Positions 51,979 through 62,400 of a stretch of 64,000 nucleotides of DNA are shown one piece after another. Made by a program: the position numbers and the translations under genes. The stretch covers positions 924,001-988,000 of the forward strand of contig NZ_CP136520.1 of assembly GCF_032813545.1 (NCBI RefSeq). Direction: 5' to 3'. The notes under the pieces were generated by a model. The model saw only the letters and a program-made list of their open reading frames with translations, had not been told where the DNA came from and ran no database searches. Each line of letters begins with the position of its first letter. The first letter of the stretch is position 1. This DNA is from Nodosilinea sp. E11. Its GTDB lineage: Bacteria; Cyanobacteriota; Cyanobacteriia; Phormidesmidales; Phormidesmidaceae.

Positions 51979-54510
51979 GTGATGATTGACGACACTGAAC
52001 TGCGCGAGATTTTCAAAACCTCTAGCGAGGAGCGCCTGCAGGCCCTCGATGCAGGGCTGTTGCAGCTCGAAAAGAATCCTGACGATCGCGAAACCATCGC
52101 GGCCCTGATGCGCGAAGCCCACTCGCTCAAGGGCGACGGCAACATGCTGGGGGTAACCGACCTAGGCAAAGTCGCTCACCAGATTGAGTCTATGCTGGGG
52201 GCCATTGAGCGGGGAGGTCAGGCCCTGTCTGCCAATCTGTTCGATCGCCTGGCCCACGGCGTGGCGGCGATGCGGCAGATGGTCCACGAGGCGGTGACGG
52301 GAGAACCGGCTCAAGTCAAGGTGTTTTACGTACTGGCCGACCTCATGGCCGCAGAACTGCCTGAGACATCGCCTGCCCCACCCCCAGGGATAGAGGATAT
52401 CCTATTTGCACCCCTGCCCAAGGCCCCGACGGCTGAGGTAGCTCCAGCCTTAGACCAGCACACGGTGGCGGCCGAGAGCCCTGCCAACGACCGTCAGTTG
52501 GCCGATCAGCCCGCTGCCCAACCGGCACAGGTTAGCGATCGCTACATGGCCGATGCTGAACTGCGCCACATCTTCAAAACCGCTAGCGAAGAGCGGCTGC
52601 AAACTTTCGATGCCGGCCTACTGCATCTAGAAAAACAGCCTACCGATGCAGCCACCCTCGACGCGCTCCTGCGAGCAGCCCATTCCTTACCCGTCCCCGC
52701 TGCCCTGCCCGCTCAAGACCCTGCCATCACCCTCACCCAAACCCCCGATTACCGCATCGAAACCATTCGGGTGCCAACCCAGAGTCTCGATGACCTGATG
52801 ACCCAGAGTGGCGAATTGACGGTGACCAAAACTCGCGTGGCCCATCGGCTAGCCGAGATTGATGCCATTGCCAATCTGTGGGAAGAGTGGAACCGCGATT
52901 TGTCTATGCATCGGTTCCTGTTCCATGAGGGGCAGCAGGGCAAACCGGTCTTGTCGCAGCTAGAAAACTTCCACAACCGGGGCGAACAGCACCTAGAGCA
53001 GCTCGGGGCCTTGGTCAAACGGCTGAGCAGTGCGCTGCACGAAGACACCACCCGCCTAGAAATGATTACCGATCGCTTAGAGGAGGGCATTCGTACCCTG
53101 CGGCTGATGCCCTTATCAACTATTTTTAATCTGTTTCCCCGGCTAGTACGCGACTTGGCCCGCCAGGAAGGCAAGCAAGTAGAGCTGGTGATTGAAGGGG
53201 GCGACACCCCCGCCGACAAACGCATTCTCGAAGAGATGAAAGACCCGCTGCTGCACATGATTTACAATGCCATCGACCACGGCATTGAATCGCCCACCGA
53301 GCGGCAGCGGCAGGGCAAATCACCGGGGGCCACGATTACCCTGCGCGGCTACCAAACCGCCAGCAGCATTGTGATCGAGGTGAGCGACGATGGCCGTGGC
53401 CTAGATCTAGAGTCGATTAAGCAGGCAGCAATCCGCCGGGGGCTGTATGGGGCTGAAGACCTAGAACGGCTCACCCCAGCCCAGATTCAAGCACTCATTC
53501 TCAGCCCTGGCTTCTCTAGCCGCACTTTGGTAACCGAAATTTCAGGCCGGGGGGTAGGGCTAGACGTACTGCGCACTAACGTAGAACGGCTCAAAGGCAC
53601 CATTGACGTGCAATCTACACCAGGCCAGGGCTGCACTCTACGGATTCAGCTGAGTAAAACCCTGTCTACAGCCCACGTGCTGCTGGTCAAAACCGGTGGT
53701 CAAACCTATGCCCTGCCCGTAGAGTGTGTTCAGACGGCCTGCCTGGTGCAGACCAGCGATATCTTTACCCTAGAGGGCCACAGTGCGATCGTCCATGGGG
53801 ACGGCCCGGTTTCGGTGGTGTGGCTGGCTGACCTGCTCAACCTCGCAAAGACAGGACATGAGGATAAAGTACGTGAACCGCGCCTGCCTTGCATTATTTT
53901 GCAGGTAGGGACAGAGCGCCTGGGTATCGTTGTCGATGCGCTGATCGATGAGCAAAATGTGGTGCTGAAGCCCCAAAGCCAGCTGCTCAAGCGGGTTCGC
54001 TATATTTCTGGTGCGACTATTTTGGCCACTGGAAACGTGTGCATGGTGCTAAATCCGCAGGATCTAGTGGCGGCGGTGCGCCACCAAGGCAGTTCCCAGA
54101 CTAAGCCTGAGCTAGGGTTTACCCCAATCATTGAGACCGAAAAACGACCTCGGCGCATTTTGCTGGTAGAAGACTCGATCGCAACCCGCACCCAAGAAAA
54201 GCGCATTCTAGAGTCCGCGGGCTATGAGGTGGTTACGGCGGTAGATGGCCTAGACGGGTTTAACAAGCTCCAGGCGAGGGAATTCGATGCCGTGATTTCA
54301 GATGTGCAAATGCCGAACCTTGATGGGTTGGAGCTAACCCAGCGGATTCGGCAGCACCGAGAGTACAGTGATTTGCCCGTAGTGCTGGTGACAACCCTGG
54401 CCAGCGAAGCCGATCGCCGCCGGGGAGCCGAGGCCGGGGCCAACGCCTATATTACCAAGGGCAGCTTTACCCAAAATGTGCTGTTTGAAACGTTGGATCG
54501 ATTGATATAA
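51979..54510 (+). CDS. cheA: CheA-CheY hybrid histidine kinase with a truncated second Hpt copy
   Basis: An 843-aa CheA-type kinase fused to a receiver. The GTG at 51979 is preferred over the frame opening at 51907 because AGGAG lies nine bases upstream and the Hpt domain follows at once. Hpt 1 has the phospho-acceptor His48 in REAHSLKGDG. At residues 190-237 a second copy of the first half of that domain occurs (ELRHIFKTASEERLQ, RAAHSLP, His235) but stops after AHSL. Then come dimerisation, ATPase (NAIDHGIESP, DDGRGLD, GRGVGLD), the CheW-like domain and a receiver with Asp in ISDVQMPNLDG. Signals pass from the receptor through CheW to this kinase. Confidence 0.95.
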   Translation: MMIDDTELREIFKTSSEERLQALDAGLLQLEKNPDDRETIAALMREAHSLKGDGNMLGVTDLGKVAHQIESMLGAIERGGQALSANLFDRLAHGVAAMRQMVHEAVTGEPAQVKVFYVLADLMAAELPETSPAPPPGIEDILFAPLPKAPTAEVAPALDQHTVAAESPANDRQLADQPAAQPAQVSDRYMADAELRHIFKTASEERLQTFDAGLLHLEKQPTDAATLDALLRAAHSLPVPAALPAQDPAITLTQTPDYRIETIRVPTQSLDDLMTQSGELTVTKTRVAHRLAEIDAIANLWEEWNRDLSMHRFLFHEGQQGKPVLSQLENFHNRGEQHLEQLGALVKRLSSALHEDTTRLEMITDRLEEGIRTLRLMPLSTIFNLFPRLVRDLARQEGKQVELVIEGGDTPADKRILEEMKDPLLHMIYNAIDHGIESPTERQRQGKSPGATITLRGYQTASSIVIEVSDDGRGLDLESIKQAAIRRGLYGAEDLERLTPAQIQALILSPGFSSRTLVTEISGRGVGLDVLRTNVERLKGTIDVQSTPGQGCTLRIQLSKTLSTAHVLLVKTGGQTYALPVECVQTACLVQTSDIFTLEGHSAIVHGDGPVSVVWLADLLNLAKTGHEDKVREPRLPCIILQVGTERLGIVVDALIDEQNVVLKPQSQLLKRVRYISGATILATGNVCMVLNPQDLVAAVRHQGSSQTKPELGFTPIIETEKRPRRILLVEDSIATRTQEKRILESAGYEVVTAVDGLDGFNKLQAREFDAVISDVQMPNLDGLELTQRIRQHREYSDLPVVLVTTLASEADRRRGAEAGANAYITKGSFTQNVLFETLDRLI

Positions 54511-54616
54511 TGCCCCTCACCCTAACCCTTTCCTGAGGGGAGAGGGGACAAGCGCGGTGGTGTTTTGTCCCGTCTGCCGGGCCGAGCGCAAACAATGTTC
54601 GCTACGAGAGACCTCA

Positions 54617-55684
54617 ATGCCCTCTGGCCCTATTCGGTTACTGCTGGTAGAAGATTCGCCAGTTGCCCTAGCGCTGTTGCAGCGCATCTTTAAAGACGCC
54701 CCCGATCTTGAGGTGGTTGGCGTTGCCCGCAACGGCGAAGAAGCCCTGGCCATGATACCGACGCTCAAGCCCACCTTAATTTGCACTGACCTGCACATGC
54801 CCAAAATGAGTGGGCTTGAGCTGACGGAGGAGGTGATGAGCCGCTTTCCCTGTCCAATCTTGGTGGTGAGTGCTTCGGTGCAACCAGACGATACCCAAAC
54901 GGTATTTCGCATTTTAGAGGCCGGGGCCTTAGATATTTTTCCTAAACCTCGGGCGGGCCTCGCGGCAGAGTTTGCCAAAGCCAAGGCCGAGCTTCTAAGC
55001 AAAGTCAGAATTTTGGCGGGGGTATCGGTGTTTACCCATCGTCGCCGTAGCCCGCTACCGACACCGCCTTTAGTGCCTCTGCCTGTGGTAGCGGAGCAGC
55101 AGACCTTCAAACTTGTAGCCTTGGGCGCTTCTACCGGTGGCCCTCAGGCACTGCTGGCGATTTTGCAACAGCTGCCCAGCACTTTTCCGGTGCCGATTGT
55201 GTGCGTGCAGCATATCAGCGATGGGTTTTTACAGGGGTTAGTGGACTGGCTCAATGTCAACTGCGCCCTGCGGGTGGCGATCGCAACTCCCGGTGCCAGC
55301 CCCCAGCCGGGGATGGTGTATTTTCCCCCGGAGCGTCACCATCTAGAAGTTGACCCCCAGGGTAAGCTGGCGCTGACGCGGGGCACACCGGTCTCGGGCC
55401 ATTGCCCCTCGGTGACGGTGATGTTTAAGTCGGTCGCGACCCGCTACCCGCGATCGGCGGTAGGCGTGCTGCTGACGGGCATGGGGCGCGATGGGGCGGA
55501 GGGGCTACAAGCGATCGCCCAGGCTGGGGGCCTGACCATTGCCCAGGACGAAGCCAGTTGTGTAGTGTTTGGCATGCCCAAAGAGGCCATTGCCCTGGAA
55601 GCGGCTCAGCACGTGCTGCCCCTGAGCGCGATCGCCCCTTTTTTGCTCAAGCAGGTCTGTAGCCTCAGCCAAGGCGATCGGTAG
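54617..55684 (+). CDS. cheB: Chemotaxis response regulator protein-glutamate methylesterase
   Basis: Removes methyl groups from, or deamidates, receptor glutamates; 355 aa from the ATG at 54617. The frame runs back to a GTG at 54557, but the receiver starts at MPSGPIRLLLVEDSP. The receiver has Asp in ICTDLHMPKMSG. After a linker the methylesterase has catalytic Ser in LGASTGGPQALL, His in VCVQHISDGF and Asp in GMGRDGAEGL. It lies about 105 bases after cheA on the same strand and completes the adaptation system with CheR. Confidence 0.95.
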   Translation: MPSGPIRLLLVEDSPVALALLQRIFKDAPDLEVVGVARNGEEALAMIPTLKPTLICTDLHMPKMSGLELTEEVMSRFPCPILVVSASVQPDDTQTVFRILEAGALDIFPKPRAGLAAEFAKAKAELLSKVRILAGVSVFTHRRRSPLPTPPLVPLPVVAEQQTFKLVALGASTGGPQALLAILQQLPSTFPVPIVCVQHISDGFLQGLVDWLNVNCALRVAIATPGASPQPGMVYFPPERHHLEVDPQGKLALTRGTPVSGHCPSVTVMFKSVATRYPRSAVGVLLTGMGRDGAEGLQAIAQAGGLTIAQDEASCVVFGMPKEAIALEAAQHVLPLSAIAPFLLKQVCSLSQGDR

Positions 55685-55733
55685 CAAGGCCCCTGGGCAA
55701 CGCGGTTGCAGCCGGCGATCGCCGATCTCTAGA

Positions 55734-56132
55734 CTAATTGGTTTCAGGTAGGGGAGACAGTAGCCGCCCCATCACCGCTTTGAGGCGTTCGGGTTCGCAG
55801 GGCTTAGTCAAATAGCCTGACGCTCCGGCCATGCGAGCTTCTTGGCGGTCTGCCTCAGTATCGCGAGAGGTCACCATCACAATGGGCAGATGCTTGAACC
55901 GGGGCAGGTTGCGTACGGTGCGGCACAGCTCAAAACCATCGATGCCGGGCATAGAAATATCGAGCAGCAGCACTTCGATCGATTCTTGGGAAATCACCGT
56001 TAGGGCATCCACTGCATTGTCGGCCAGCAACACCCGATAGCGATTATCTAAAGCGCGTTTAATCAATTGCTGACTGATTAAGCTGTCGTCTACCGATAAG
56101 ACAGTTTGCTTGGGGGCAACACAGGGAGACAT
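55734..56132 (-). CDS. Single-domain response regulator (CheY/PatA-C type)
   Basis: A 132-aa receiver domain starting at the ATG at 56132; the frame extends to 56219, but the extra residues are unlike the family. Acidic pair DD in LSVDDSLISQQL, phospho-acceptor Asp in LLLDISMPGIDG, Thr in MVTSRD, and Lys in TKPCEP are all present. It is convergent with cheB and has no output domain, so it is a candidate diffusible output of the chemosensory system, although the opposite strand means separate expression. Confidence 0.92.
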   Translation of the reverse strand: MSPCVAPKQTVLSVDDSLISQQLIKRALDNRYRVLLADNAVDALTVISQESIEVLLLDISMPGIDGFELCRTVRNLPRFKHLPIVMVTSRDTEADRQEARMAGASGYLTKPCEPERLKAVMGRLLSPLPETN

Positions 56133-56326
56133 AGGTAAGCAAGTTTTGAAGGTTGATGATAGGCGCTCGTTATAGTTATGCCCAAACTCCAGGCCTTTTC
56201 CTAACGTAGTTATACCCAATAGCCCAAACTATCCAATCATTCCCTCGTTTTTGGCCAGAGTTAGCCTTTTCCAGAGGTTATGGTTTTAAAGCTCGCCTGT
56301 CTAGGTATAGTCGGGGGGCTGAGTGC

Positions 56327-57346
56327 TTGGAGGTCGCCTGGGAAATTGTGGTGAGAATCATACTGTGGGTGTTGGGCCTGGGGGCCATGATCGGGGCGAT
56401 CGCCGAGGTGTTTCTGCGGGTCAAATATGGTTTAGGCAGCCCCCTACTCTACGTAGCCGATACTCGCACCGGCTACCGTCTGGCCCCCAACCAGAGCCTA
56501 CAACGGCGAGGCAACCGCATCGAAATCAATCAGTACTCGATGCGGGGCGCAACCATCTTGCCCCAGCGCCCGGCCCATAGCCTACGAGTGCTAATGGTTG
56601 GCGACTCTATTCTTAACGGTGGCTGGTGGACCGATCAGTCCGAGCTGTTGTCTATCAAAGTGCAGCGATCGCTCGAAACGCTTCATCTTGCTGACGTGCG
56701 AGCCGTAGAAGTGCTCAACGCCTCAGCAAACTCCTGGGGGCCGCGCCATGCACTAGGCTATGTGCTGCGATTTGGCACCTTTGAGGCCCAGGTGCTGGTG
56801 CTGATGCTCAACACGGATGACCTATTTGCGATCGCCCCCAACAGCTACGACCTGGGCCGCAACCCCCAGTACCCCACCCGCCGCCCACCCTTGGCCCTAT
56901 GGGAAAGCATCGCTCGCCGCCGCCCTTACCTGCCTAGCCCCGAATTGCAAGCGCTCCACGACCAGCCAGGCGATCGAGTTGGGGTCAACCTAGAGGCCAT
57001 TCGCCAGCTTAACCAGATTGTCCAGACTGCCCACAGTCAGCTAATCGTAGCCATAACGCCTCTACGCCGCGAGCTGGCCGACGATGGCCCCCACGACTAC
57101 GAACTCGTGGCCCGCCAACGGCTCACCGACTTTGCTGCGGCCCAAAGTATTCCCTACCTCGATTTTTTGCCGCAGTTTCAGCAAACCCATTACGAACGGC
57201 TCTATATTGACGACATCCACCTCAGTGATGAGGGCAATGTCTGGGTGGGGCAAGCCCTAGCTAGCCTAATAGACCAGGTGTGGCCCCAGCCAGCCGATGA
57301 GCCTTCCCCCAGACCGATGGATGAACCCATGACCGATCTCTGGTAG
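56327..57346 (+). CDS. Membrane-anchored SGNH-hydrolase-like protein
   Basis: A 339-aa protein that starts at TTG with one N-terminal membrane segment (VVRIILWVLGLGAMIGAIAEVFL). A SGNH-like domain follows: RVLMVGDSILNGG is block I with the Ser, and DIHLSDEGNVWVGQAL near the end supplies the Asp/His block V. Between them VLNASANSWGPRHALGYVLRFG resembles block II. The spacing is like the peptidoglycan or exopolysaccharide O-acyl-esterase type of cyanobacterial proteins. The catalytic role is probable but unproven. GTG at 56348 or 56351 are other possible starts. Confidence 0.75.
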   Translation: MEVAWEIVVRIILWVLGLGAMIGAIAEVFLRVKYGLGSPLLYVADTRTGYRLAPNQSLQRRGNRIEINQYSMRGATILPQRPAHSLRVLMVGDSILNGGWWTDQSELLSIKVQRSLETLHLADVRAVEVLNASANSWGPRHALGYVLRFGTFEAQVLVLMLNTDDLFAIAPNSYDLGRNPQYPTRRPPLALWESIARRRPYLPSPELQALHDQPGDRVGVNLEAIRQLNQIVQTAHSQLIVAITPLRRELADDGPHDYELVARQRLTDFAAAQSIPYLDFLPQFQQTHYERLYIDDIHLSDEGNVWVGQALASLIDQVWPQPADEPSPRPMDEPMTDLW

Positions 57347-57457
57347 TGTCGCCGGAAAAGAGGGATACGATCATATTGCGCCTTTACACAACTTTTTTTA
57401 ATATTGTGTTACATTGTGCCAGGTCACGACGGTGCAGATGTTCAAGGAGTATGACCA

Positions 57458-57667
57458 ATGAACCCCCAATCCCCCATGACCCTAGAGCGGCGCAAGGTCG
57501 ATATTCTCCAGCTATTTTTCTTTTTGCTAGGTGCACCCCACATCTACGGGGCCTTGCGCTCCGCTGCCGATCGGCGGCGGCAGCAGCGCCTCCCTGTGCT
57601 CCAGTATGTATCGGTGGGCCTGCTGGCACTGGCGATCGCCAGTGCCGCCGAAATGTGGTTACTGTGA
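57458..57667 (+). CDS. Small membrane protein
   Basis: A 69-aa protein with a strong ribosome site (AAGGAG, ten bases before the ATG). It has two hydrophobic segments: ILQLFFFLLGAPHIYGAL near residues 16-33 and VSVGLLALAIASAAEMWLL at the C-terminus, separated by a basic stretch (ADRRRQQR). That layout predicts a two-pass membrane protein with a positive cytoplasmic loop. No family recognised. It converges on the glycosyltransferase gene with a four-base gap. Confidence 0.7.
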   Translation: MNPQSPMTLERRKVDILQLFFFLLGAPHIYGALRSAADRRRQQRLPVLQYVSVGLLALAIASAAEMWLL

Positions 57668-57671
57668 TCGG

Positions 57672-58610
57672 CTACCCCTGCTGCTGAAGCTCACCATAGG
57701 CGGCATATACCCCTTGAACGGTATACCAGTTGAGAAATATTCTGGCCAGTTCTAGAGCTAAAGAGGGTTTGCCCTGGTCAATCAGCCAGCGCAGCAGGGG
57801 GGCCATAGTGTTTTCGTTCAGCCGCCCGCCTGCGGTGAGCACCCCCCACAGCACCCGGTGAAGCGGCGTCATTTGAATCATCATCCGCACCTCACGGGTG
57901 GGATGCTTTTGATAGAAGATAGCCCCCATGCGGCCCCGCTGAATCTCTTGATCGATCATTTTGGGAATTTGATCGAGGGAAAACGGCGGGTGATAGTGGT
58001 AGCCCAGGGCCTCAGGCACCTTGACCATGGTGACCCCCAGGTTTTTTAGGCGCACGCCCAGCTCCAGATCTTCCCAGCCGTACTGGCTAAACTCGGTGTC
58101 GAAGAGTCCGGCGGTCAGTAACCAGTGCCGGGCGATCGCCAGATTGGCCGTATCAAAAAAAGCATTAGAAAAATCGGTGACCTTAGCAGGCTCTGCCATC
58201 GGCTGATCGAAGTTGCTGGTGTTGACTAAACGACCGGCGGTAAACACCCGGTCATTCCCCAGACGCTGATAGGCGTCAGCTAGGGCCTGAGCATGGGCTT
58301 GCAGAGACCCCGGTGGCATGATCACGTCGCTATCAATAAAGGCGATAGTGTCTCCCTGGGCAACCTGCACCCCATAATTGCGCGCGGCAGCAGCCCCCTG
58401 GTGGTGGCGTTCTACCAATCGCACGTGGGGAAACTCAGCCGCATTAGCTTGTAACCACTCAAGGGTGCCGTCGGTAGAGCCGTCATCGACTACGACCAGC
58501 TCATAGCCAGTAATCAGGGCAGGGTCAAAGATCTGCTGTTCTAGGGCGCGCAGACACTTTTCGAGAATGGGCTGGCGGTTGTAGGTAGGGGTGACGACGC
58601 TGAAAAACAC
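57672..58610 (-). CDS. Glycosyltransferase family 2 protein
   Basis: A 312-aa GT-A glycosyltransferase using a nucleotide sugar. The N-terminus has FSVVTPTYNRQPILEKCLRAL, then VVDDGSTDGTLEWL and the metal-binding DxD in AFIDSDVIMPP. Near residue 178 the GWEDLELGVRL motif supplies the catalytic Asp region seen in this family. The last 70 residues are helical without membrane segments, so it is a soluble or peripheral enzyme. The product, probably a surface polysaccharide or a modified protein, is unknown. Confidence 0.93.
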   Translation of the reverse strand: MFFSVVTPTYNRQPILEKCLRALEQQIFDPALITGYELVVVDDGSTDGTLEWLQANAAEFPHVRLVERHHQGAAAARNYGVQVAQGDTIAFIDSDVIMPPGSLQAHAQALADAYQRLGNDRVFTAGRLVNTSNFDQPMAEPAKVTDFSNAFFDTANLAIARHWLLTAGLFDTEFSQYGWEDLELGVRLKNLGVTMVKVPEALGYHYHPPFSLDQIPKMIDQEIQRGRMGAIFYQKHPTREVRMMIQMTPLHRVLWGVLTAGGRLNENTMAPLLRWLIDQGKPSLALELARIFLNWYTVQGVYAAYGELQQQG

Positions 58611-58915
58611 GGTGGGCCTCCAAACGGCTTTAATATCCTAGCGCCTTGACCTCACCCTAGAGCGCAGGAGCCAGCTAAGGCAGCAGTACCGTAAGGCAGA
58701 AGGATGAAAGGGGATTCCAGAACATACAAAGGTTTTCCCTTAGCCAATAGGTGAGTGACTTATGCCACAGAGTACTGGGTCGCCCGCAAAAATCCGTGGC
58801 ATAATTCAGCAGGCAAGAATCTAGTACACCCGTATTTAGTGCAATTGTATTGTGTAGGGGTAAAATTGCGCGGCGGCGGTGGGTGGTTTAAACACAAGGC
58901 AGAGGGCACACAGCG
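58611..58915. other. Divergent intergenic region with an inverted repeat
   Basis: About 300 bases between the glycosyltransferase and the lipoprotein gene. TTATGCCAC (58760-58768) and GTGGCATAA (58796-58804) are exact reverse complements around a 27-base spacer. Purpose unknown; it could be an operator for one of the two genes. No other feature is seen. Confidence 0.4.
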
Positions 58916-59404
58916 GTGAAGCACAGCAGTAAACACCATAGATGGCGGCGGGGTGGTCTAGGGCTGGTCAGTCTGGCATTGCTGAGCGGCGCAGTCGGCT
59001 GTGCTGGCTCTAGTTCTGCCCCTGGCCCCCGCAACGTTACCCTACACCAAACCTGGGTGCTCCAGCCGGGCGATCGCCTGGCAGGTTACCAGGTGCAGAG
59101 TGGCCTAGGCGATATCACCGTCAACCTCAGGGGCAATCAAGTGTTTATGCCCTTTGATGGTCTGGTGCAGCCCGCCGCCGCCAATGGCGATCTGTGCGTC
59201 ATTCTCTCTAGCCCCGATGTGCCCGCTTACCTGTTTCGGCTCTGCGGTCTGCGCCGGGTACGTTTGGGCGATCTACCCCAGGGAGACCCCATTGGCAAGG
59301 GCAATACCGTCGCCTTTGCGACGCTGCGACGGCAGGCCGACGGCACCTGGGCCATGGTAGAACCGGCGAAAGAGATGCTGGCTCAGTTTTTAGACCGCCC
59401 CTAA
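58916..59404 (+). CDS. Putative lipoprotein of unknown function
   Basis: A 162-aa exported protein that starts at GTG. The basic N-terminus (KHHRWRRGG) and hydrophobic core lead to a lipobox-like SGAVGC with Cys29. The mature part is rich in beta strands (WVLQPGDRLAGYQVQSGLGDITVNLRGNQVFMPFDG) and contains two Cys in LCVILSSPDVPAYLFRLCG. No family recognised. It converges on the UPF0182 gene. Confidence 0.75.
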   Translation: MKHSSKHHRWRRGGLGLVSLALLSGAVGCAGSSSAPGPRNVTLHQTWVLQPGDRLAGYQVQSGLGDITVNLRGNQVFMPFDGLVQPAAANGDLCVILSSPDVPAYLFRLCGLRRVRLGDLPQGDPIGKGNTVAFATLRRQADGTWAMVEPAKEMLAQFLDRP

Positions 59405-59414
59405 ACCAAAACCA

Positions 59415-62400
59415 CTATTCGCCCCCCGGCAGGCCGAGTTCTTCCTGGTTGATCGGTGCTCCGGGAGTGGGATCGAGATCGAGCAGCCCTGGCACCGGGT
59501 CGTCGTCGAGAATGCCGTTGTCGAGATCGCGCAGAATAGGGGCCGCAGGCTCGGGCTCTTCTAAAAATATGGCCGACAGCACCGATGCCAGGGTGGGAGC
59601 CATAGCGATGCGATTTTGATACACCATAATCACCCGGGTGAGGGCAGGGAGCTGGTTTTGCTCGGCCACCAGGTACAGGGGCTCGACATAGATCAGCGAT
59701 CGCTCGATCGGAATCACCAGCAGGTTGCCCTGCTGCGCCCGCGATCCCTGGGTATCCCACAGGGAAATGCGCTGGGAAATTTCGGGGTCCTGGTTGATGC
59801 GGGCCTCGATCTGCTCAGGGCCAAACACCAGTTCTTGCTTGGGGAAGCGGTAGAGTAGCCGCAGGCCGTAGCGATCGCCATCCGATCTAGCCGCTAGCCA
59901 GGCAATTAGATTGTTGCGCTGGGCCGGGGTAAACAGCCGCAGCAAGATAAACTCCTCAGTGGTTTCTTCGGGCAGCCGCATAATTAGGTAGTAGGGTTCT
60001 ACCCGCTGGGTCTCGCTGGCATAGATCTCGGTGGGGGCGCGCCACTGGTCTTCTCGGTTGTAGAACACCTGGGGGTCGGTCATGTGATAGGTCATCAGCG
60101 ACTCAGCCTGCACCGAGAACAGGTCTTGGGGGTAGCGAATGTGGTCGCGCAGGCTGGGGGGCATGGCCTCTAGGGGTTCAAACATGTTGGGCAACAGCCG
60201 ACTCCAGGTTTGAATGATTGGGTCGTTGGGTTCGGCGACAAAGAAACTAACTGACCCGTTAAAGGCATCGACCACCACCTTGACCGAATTGCGAATGTAG
60301 TTGAAATCATTTTCGCCGGGGTCGGAGTAGGGGTAGCGACCGCTGACGGTGTAGGCGTCGATAATCCAGTAGAGGTAGTTTTCGCCGGTCTGAAAGTTAA
60401 AATTTTCGTCAATGAAGTTGGGGTCGCGATCGCGAAACGTATCAAAGTCAACGCTGGTGGGAGCACGGCTGCCGTGGCGAGGGCCGGTGCCCCACTGGCT
60501 AGAGGCATCGCCAATATCGACCGTGACCAGGTAGGGGTCGGTGTCAAAGCGCAGAAAGGGTGCGATCGCCCGCACGCGATCGGCAATGTTGCGGCGATAC
60601 AGCAGCCGGGTATCGTCGGTAAAGTCTTCGGTAAACAGCATGCGCCAGTCGAACAGGTGGCGGGCAAACAGCAGCCGCCGCCAGAGGCTATCTAAACGAA
60701 TGCCGCCCCGGCCCAGATAGGTGGTGTAGATATTCTCATTGCCGCTGGGAAAGTCTAGCTCCAACACCTGGGTATTGGTCATGATATAGGTGTCGGTCAG
60801 TTCGCCAAAGTAGAGGCGCGGATCACCGATCGGAATGCTCTGGCGCACCTCCTCACTGCTGGGAATATTGTCGATACCGCGCACAAAGTAGGTGGGCAAC
60901 CCGTCTGGGCCAGCGGTATTCACCGGGCTCATGGTGAAGCCAAAGCCGTGGGTATAGACCAGATGCTCGTTCACCCAGGTTTTAGCAATCTCGGGCACCC
61001 GCTCATAGTTCAGCTCTCGAGCCGAAATCATCACCTGGCGGCGCTCCGATCGCCGCTGCTCATTCAAAATGTTGTAGCGGTCAAAGTCGGCATCTTTAAA
61101 CTCGTAGTACAGCCGAATTTGCTGAAGCTGACGGTTGGTCTCCAGCAGGGGGCGCGAGTCCCACAGGCGAATGTTCTCCAGGGTGAGGTCGTTTTCTTCT
61201 AGATCTTCAGCGCTCAGGTCACCGCTGGGGTCAAAGGGCTCCGACTCGATCGCCTCCAGGTCAAAGGCCGAGCGCGTGAGCGCAATAGAGTTGGTAATGT
61301 AGGGCCGCTCGCGCTGTAGCTCATTGGGCTGCACCACCAGCCGCTGCACCACCATCGGAGCCAGCACCAGCCCTAGCACCGTCAGCACCAGGTAGCCGCA
61401 CACCCCTTTGACCAGCAGGCTAGTGCGGCCAAACCCCGCCCACCAGCCCAGGGGTGTTCCCTGCACCTGCGCCCGCGCCGATTTTCGCATTGGGTTGATG
61501 TAGCTCGGTGTTCCCAGCCGCCCCCGCAGCAAAAAGACCAGGCCCAACACCAGGGTAAGAATGGCCAGTGCCCAGTTGGCGGGCAGCAGCACGTGAATGT
61601 GGGTATAGCCCGCCCCATACACCACCCCCTCGCGGGAGTAGAGCACTTCGTAGCGGCCCAGCCAGTGGCTAAAGCTGGTGGCCAAAAACAGCAGCCCGGC
61701 CAGGGTATAGAGATGCTGCTGCTGCTGCGACGAAAAGCCATAAAACCGACCCTGACTGAGGGTGTTGTGGGCTAAGAGGTAAACCAGATAAACACTAACC
61801 AGAGTAAAAAATAGGGTACCCACCACCCAAAACTCCAGCAGGTGCAGCACCGGCAGGCGAAAGATGTAGAAGGCAATGTCGCGGTTAAAGATCGGTTCGA
61901 CCTGGTCGTAGGGCACGGGGTTGAGGGCCAGCAGCACCGAGGGCCACTGGTTGGCCAACACCAGCCCATAGCCCAGGCTCATAAACACCGCCGCCAACCG
62001 CCCCAGCTGCCGGGGATAAATCAAAAACGCCACGGTGCTGATCCCCAGGGCCACGATCAGCCAGGGCTGGGTAATAAAAATTTGGCTGATTACCGTAAAC
62101 AGCTGGAGCTTGGGCCACAGGGGCAGCGGCGCACTGGTGTCGTAGAGGGTAGTGGACTGTTGCCAAAAGTCTCCGGCAATCTGGCCCTGGTAAATCAGCT
62201 GCACACCGACTAAAAAGCTCAGGGTAGTGCCCACCAGCAGCAGCCCACTCAGCCCCAAACTGCGCACTCGGGAAGCGCGATCGCTCGGGATCTCTAAAGG
62301 CTTGGCGCGATCGGCAAGGGTGAGGTTGCCCCAGGTAAACAGTAGAGTCGAGAAAATGGGAATTAGACCGAGCACCAGCTGCGACCCCAGCCGCACCCAG

